From NCBI RefSeq assembly GCF_020171315.1, contig NZ_JAIUZP010000004.1, positions 533,102-597,101 of the forward strand: a stretch of 64,000 nucleotides of DNA. Direction: 5' to 3'. Position 1 is the stretch's first letter. Every line of letters starts with the position of its first letter. Shown here piece by piece: positions 62,808 through 64,000 of this stretch. The notes beneath the pieces are model-generated. The model worked only from the letters and a program-made list of their open reading frames with translations, ran no database searches and was not told the DNA's origin. Made by a program: the position numbers and the translations under genes. Source of the DNA: Pseudooceanicola nanhaiensis (GTDB taxonomy: Bacteria; Pseudomonadota; Alphaproteobacteria; Rhodobacterales; Rhodobacteraceae).

Positions 62808-64000
62808 TCACTCGGTGACGTAGCCGAGATCGCCGTAGACGAAGGCCTCCGGCCGGTAGACCGCGAGCGCGAGACGCTCTTCGCCGAGCAGCGTCACCAT
62901 GTTCCGGGTGAAGTCGTCGTTGACGTAGCCCACCTCGACCCGGGCATCCCAGCGATCGAAGATCTGCGCGCCGAGCTTGAAGGCCCCGGTCAGGAACTTG
63001 TCGACGGAGATCGCCTGGGTCTCGACCACCGGCAGGTTCCAGAGCGTCGGCGACAGCGTGCCCTGCGGGTTGCCGATGATGTAGCGGCCCTCGCTGTCCT
63101 TGGTCAGCTCGATGCGCGCCCAGTCGATCGGGTTCATCACGTGGCCCGTGGCCGGATACTCGGCCAGGGCGGCCTGCAGCATGGCGAGCCGCATGGTGTC
63201 GATCGCCGTGCCCGCGCTCGGCGTGAAGGGTGCCGCATAGGCGGTTGCGTTCGGGATCAGCCCGTGGAGATTCTGCCCGGTGCCGTCGCCGTTCAGCAGC
63301 TGGTTCTCCTCGGCGTAGGACAGGCCGTAGATCAGCCGCTGGTCGATCATCGAGCGCAGGAAGGAGACGTCGTCGAGCGCCTGCCGACTGGCCTTCATCC
63401 AGTGCGCGATGACCTTGGCGGTCGAGCTCTTCAGGTCCAGCTTGATGTCCGAGGACGGCTTGGCCGCGCCTTCGGCCACCGGGGCTGCGTTGTTGGTGAA
63501 ACCGGTCTCCTGGACGTACTCGATGGTGTTGCCGTCCATGCGGCCCTGCGAGAGCAGGTCGCGCACCGTCATGCGGCGTTGCGGCAGCTCCTGCACCCCC
63601 GGCAGACGCGTGGGCGCCACCCCGTCGCCGACCGAGCCGTCGGCATCGGTGGTCAACGTGGTCAGGTTGGCCTTCACCCGCAGGTCGGCCTTGCCGCTGC
63701 TGGGGCCGCTCTCCAGCCAGGACTTCACCTGTTCGTTCTCGACGAACTGCTGGCCCAGCGACTTGCGCGTCTCCCGCTCGCCCTCGCCGCGGCGGGCCAT
63801 CTTCTGCTCGAGCTCGCTCACCTGGCCGGTCAGCTCGTTCATCTTCAGGAGCGCCTCGTCGGCGGTCTCCTTCAGCTTCGTGGTCAGCGTCTCGCCGGCC
63901 TTGGCCTTGCCGAGCGCCTCGTCCGCGATCTCCTTGACCGCGTTGATCGACCGTTCGTGCGCAGCTTTGACTTCGGCGGCAAGCTGCTCCGCCGTCTTGG
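62808..64000 (-). CDS. Major capsid protein, HK97 family (cut by right edge)
   Basis: At least 397 residues are visible; the frame remains open to the edge. The N-terminal part (to about 63800) is a long charged coiled coil like the HK97 delta/scaffold domain. The capsid fold follows with VAPTRLPGVQELPQRRMTVRDLL, KVIAHWMKASRQALDDVSFLRSMIDQRL, NQLLNGDGTGQNLHGL and the C-terminal GAFKLGAQIFDRWDARVEVG, then NDDFTRNMVTLLGEERLALAVYRPEAFV. The delta domain is usually removed by a phage protease, whose gene should lie to the right. Confidence 0.93.
   Translation of the reverse strand, partial: KTAEQLAAEVKAAHERSINAVKEIADEALGKAKAGETLTTKLKETADEALLKMNELTGQVSELEQKMARRGEGERETRKSLGQQFVENEQVKSWLESGPSSGKADLRVKANLTTLTTDADGSVGDGVAPTRLPGVQELPQRRMTVRDLLSQGRMDGNTIEYVQETGFTNNAAPVAEGAAKPSSDIKLDLKSSTAKVIAHWMKASRQALDDVSFLRSMIDQRLIYGLSYAEENQLLNGDGTGQNLHGLIPNATAYAAPFTPSAGTAIDTMRLAMLQAALAEYPATGHVMNPIDWARIELTKDSEGRYIIGNPQGTLSPTLWNLPVVETQAISVDKFLTGAFKLGAQIFDRWDARVEVGYVNDDFTRNMVTLLGEERLALAVYRPEAFVYGDLGYVTE

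Larger units (their letters stand above)
47250..64000. mobile_element. Siphovirus-like prophage, late (morphogenesis, tail, lysis) region; continues beyond right edge
   Basis: All genes are on the minus strand in the order capsid, connector, neck, tail terminator, tail tube, chaperones, tape measure, tip, fibre, lysis. The order is typical of HK97/lambda-like siphoviruses. Terminase, portal, protease, repressor and replication genes are not in the window. It is not the conserved gene transfer agent of Rhodobacter, whose cluster has a different gene content. Confidence 0.9.

Noticed and set aside
47250..64000. Rhodobacter gene transfer agent cluster
   Set aside because: Some families (HK97-like capsid, gp6, gp10-like, DUF3168) also occur in gene transfer agents, but the frameshift chaperones, long repeat tape measure, lysin/holin and fibre are those of an ordinary siphovirus.

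Overview
The window is high-GC DNA from a nitrogen-fixing alphaproteobacterium of the Rhodobacterales (Rhodobacter/Rhodovulum-like). The evidence is the gene order fdxC-fdxN divergent from rnfABCDGEH beside a nif cluster, as known from Rhodobacter capsulatus, a short sigma-54 next to nifA, and several small protein families typical of that order. The species cannot be named from the sequence alone.

Region 1 (1-21.0 kb, almost all minus strand) is a large nitrogen-fixation island. Read in transcription order it holds nifH-nifD-nifK, then nifE-(65-aa ORF)-nifN-nifX-DUF269-(46-aa ORF)-CCE_0567-like protein-fdxB-nifQ-TPR protein, then iscA-nifU-nifS-nifV-cysE-nifW-modABC-bfd-bfr-rpoN and the start of nifA, which runs off the left edge. 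The three transcription units each begin with a nearly identical -24/-12 sigma-54 promoter, and NifA-type upstream sites (exact or degenerate) lie about 60-105 bases further upstream. One small gene is inserted in the opposite direction between nifK and nifE. The region supplies the nitrogenase structural proteins, the FeMo-cofactor scaffold, Fe-S assembly, homocitrate synthesis, molybdate uptake, iron storage, and two of the regulators. nifB, nifT and nifZ are not in the window.

Region 2 (21-33 kb) holds an SRPBCC protein, a Hint-domain secreted-type protein, and two divergent sigma-54 units. The leftward unit is fdxC-fdxN-rseC-like-apbE-peroxiredoxin. The rightward unit is rnfABCDGEH followed by a Tat-exported flavoprotein. 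Together they form an electron-supply route: the Rnf complex uses ion motive force to reduce low-potential ferredoxins for nitrogenase, and ApbE attaches FMN to RnfD and RnfG.

Region 3 (33.7-41.6 kb) has a LuxR-type regulator, a type I secretion ABC/HlyD pair with a long RTX calcium-binding protein as probable cargo, and a secreted nuclease.

Region 4 (41.9-47.2 kb) is a patchwork: a lone tyrosine recombinase, a gene-poor stretch, a transglutaminase-like protein, a DUF982 protein and a cold-shock protein. It looks like an island boundary.

Region 5 (47.25 kb to the right edge, minus strand) is the late half of a siphovirus-like prophage. In transcription order it has the HK97-type capsid (cut by the edge), connector and neck proteins, tail tube, a tail-assembly chaperone pair joined by a classic -1 slippery sequence, a 2173-residue tape measure protein with fourteen 31-residue repeats, tail-tip and fibre proteins, and a lysis module. 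A DUF1353 gene in it is split by a one-base frameshift, and an intergenic inverted repeat may be a structured RNA.
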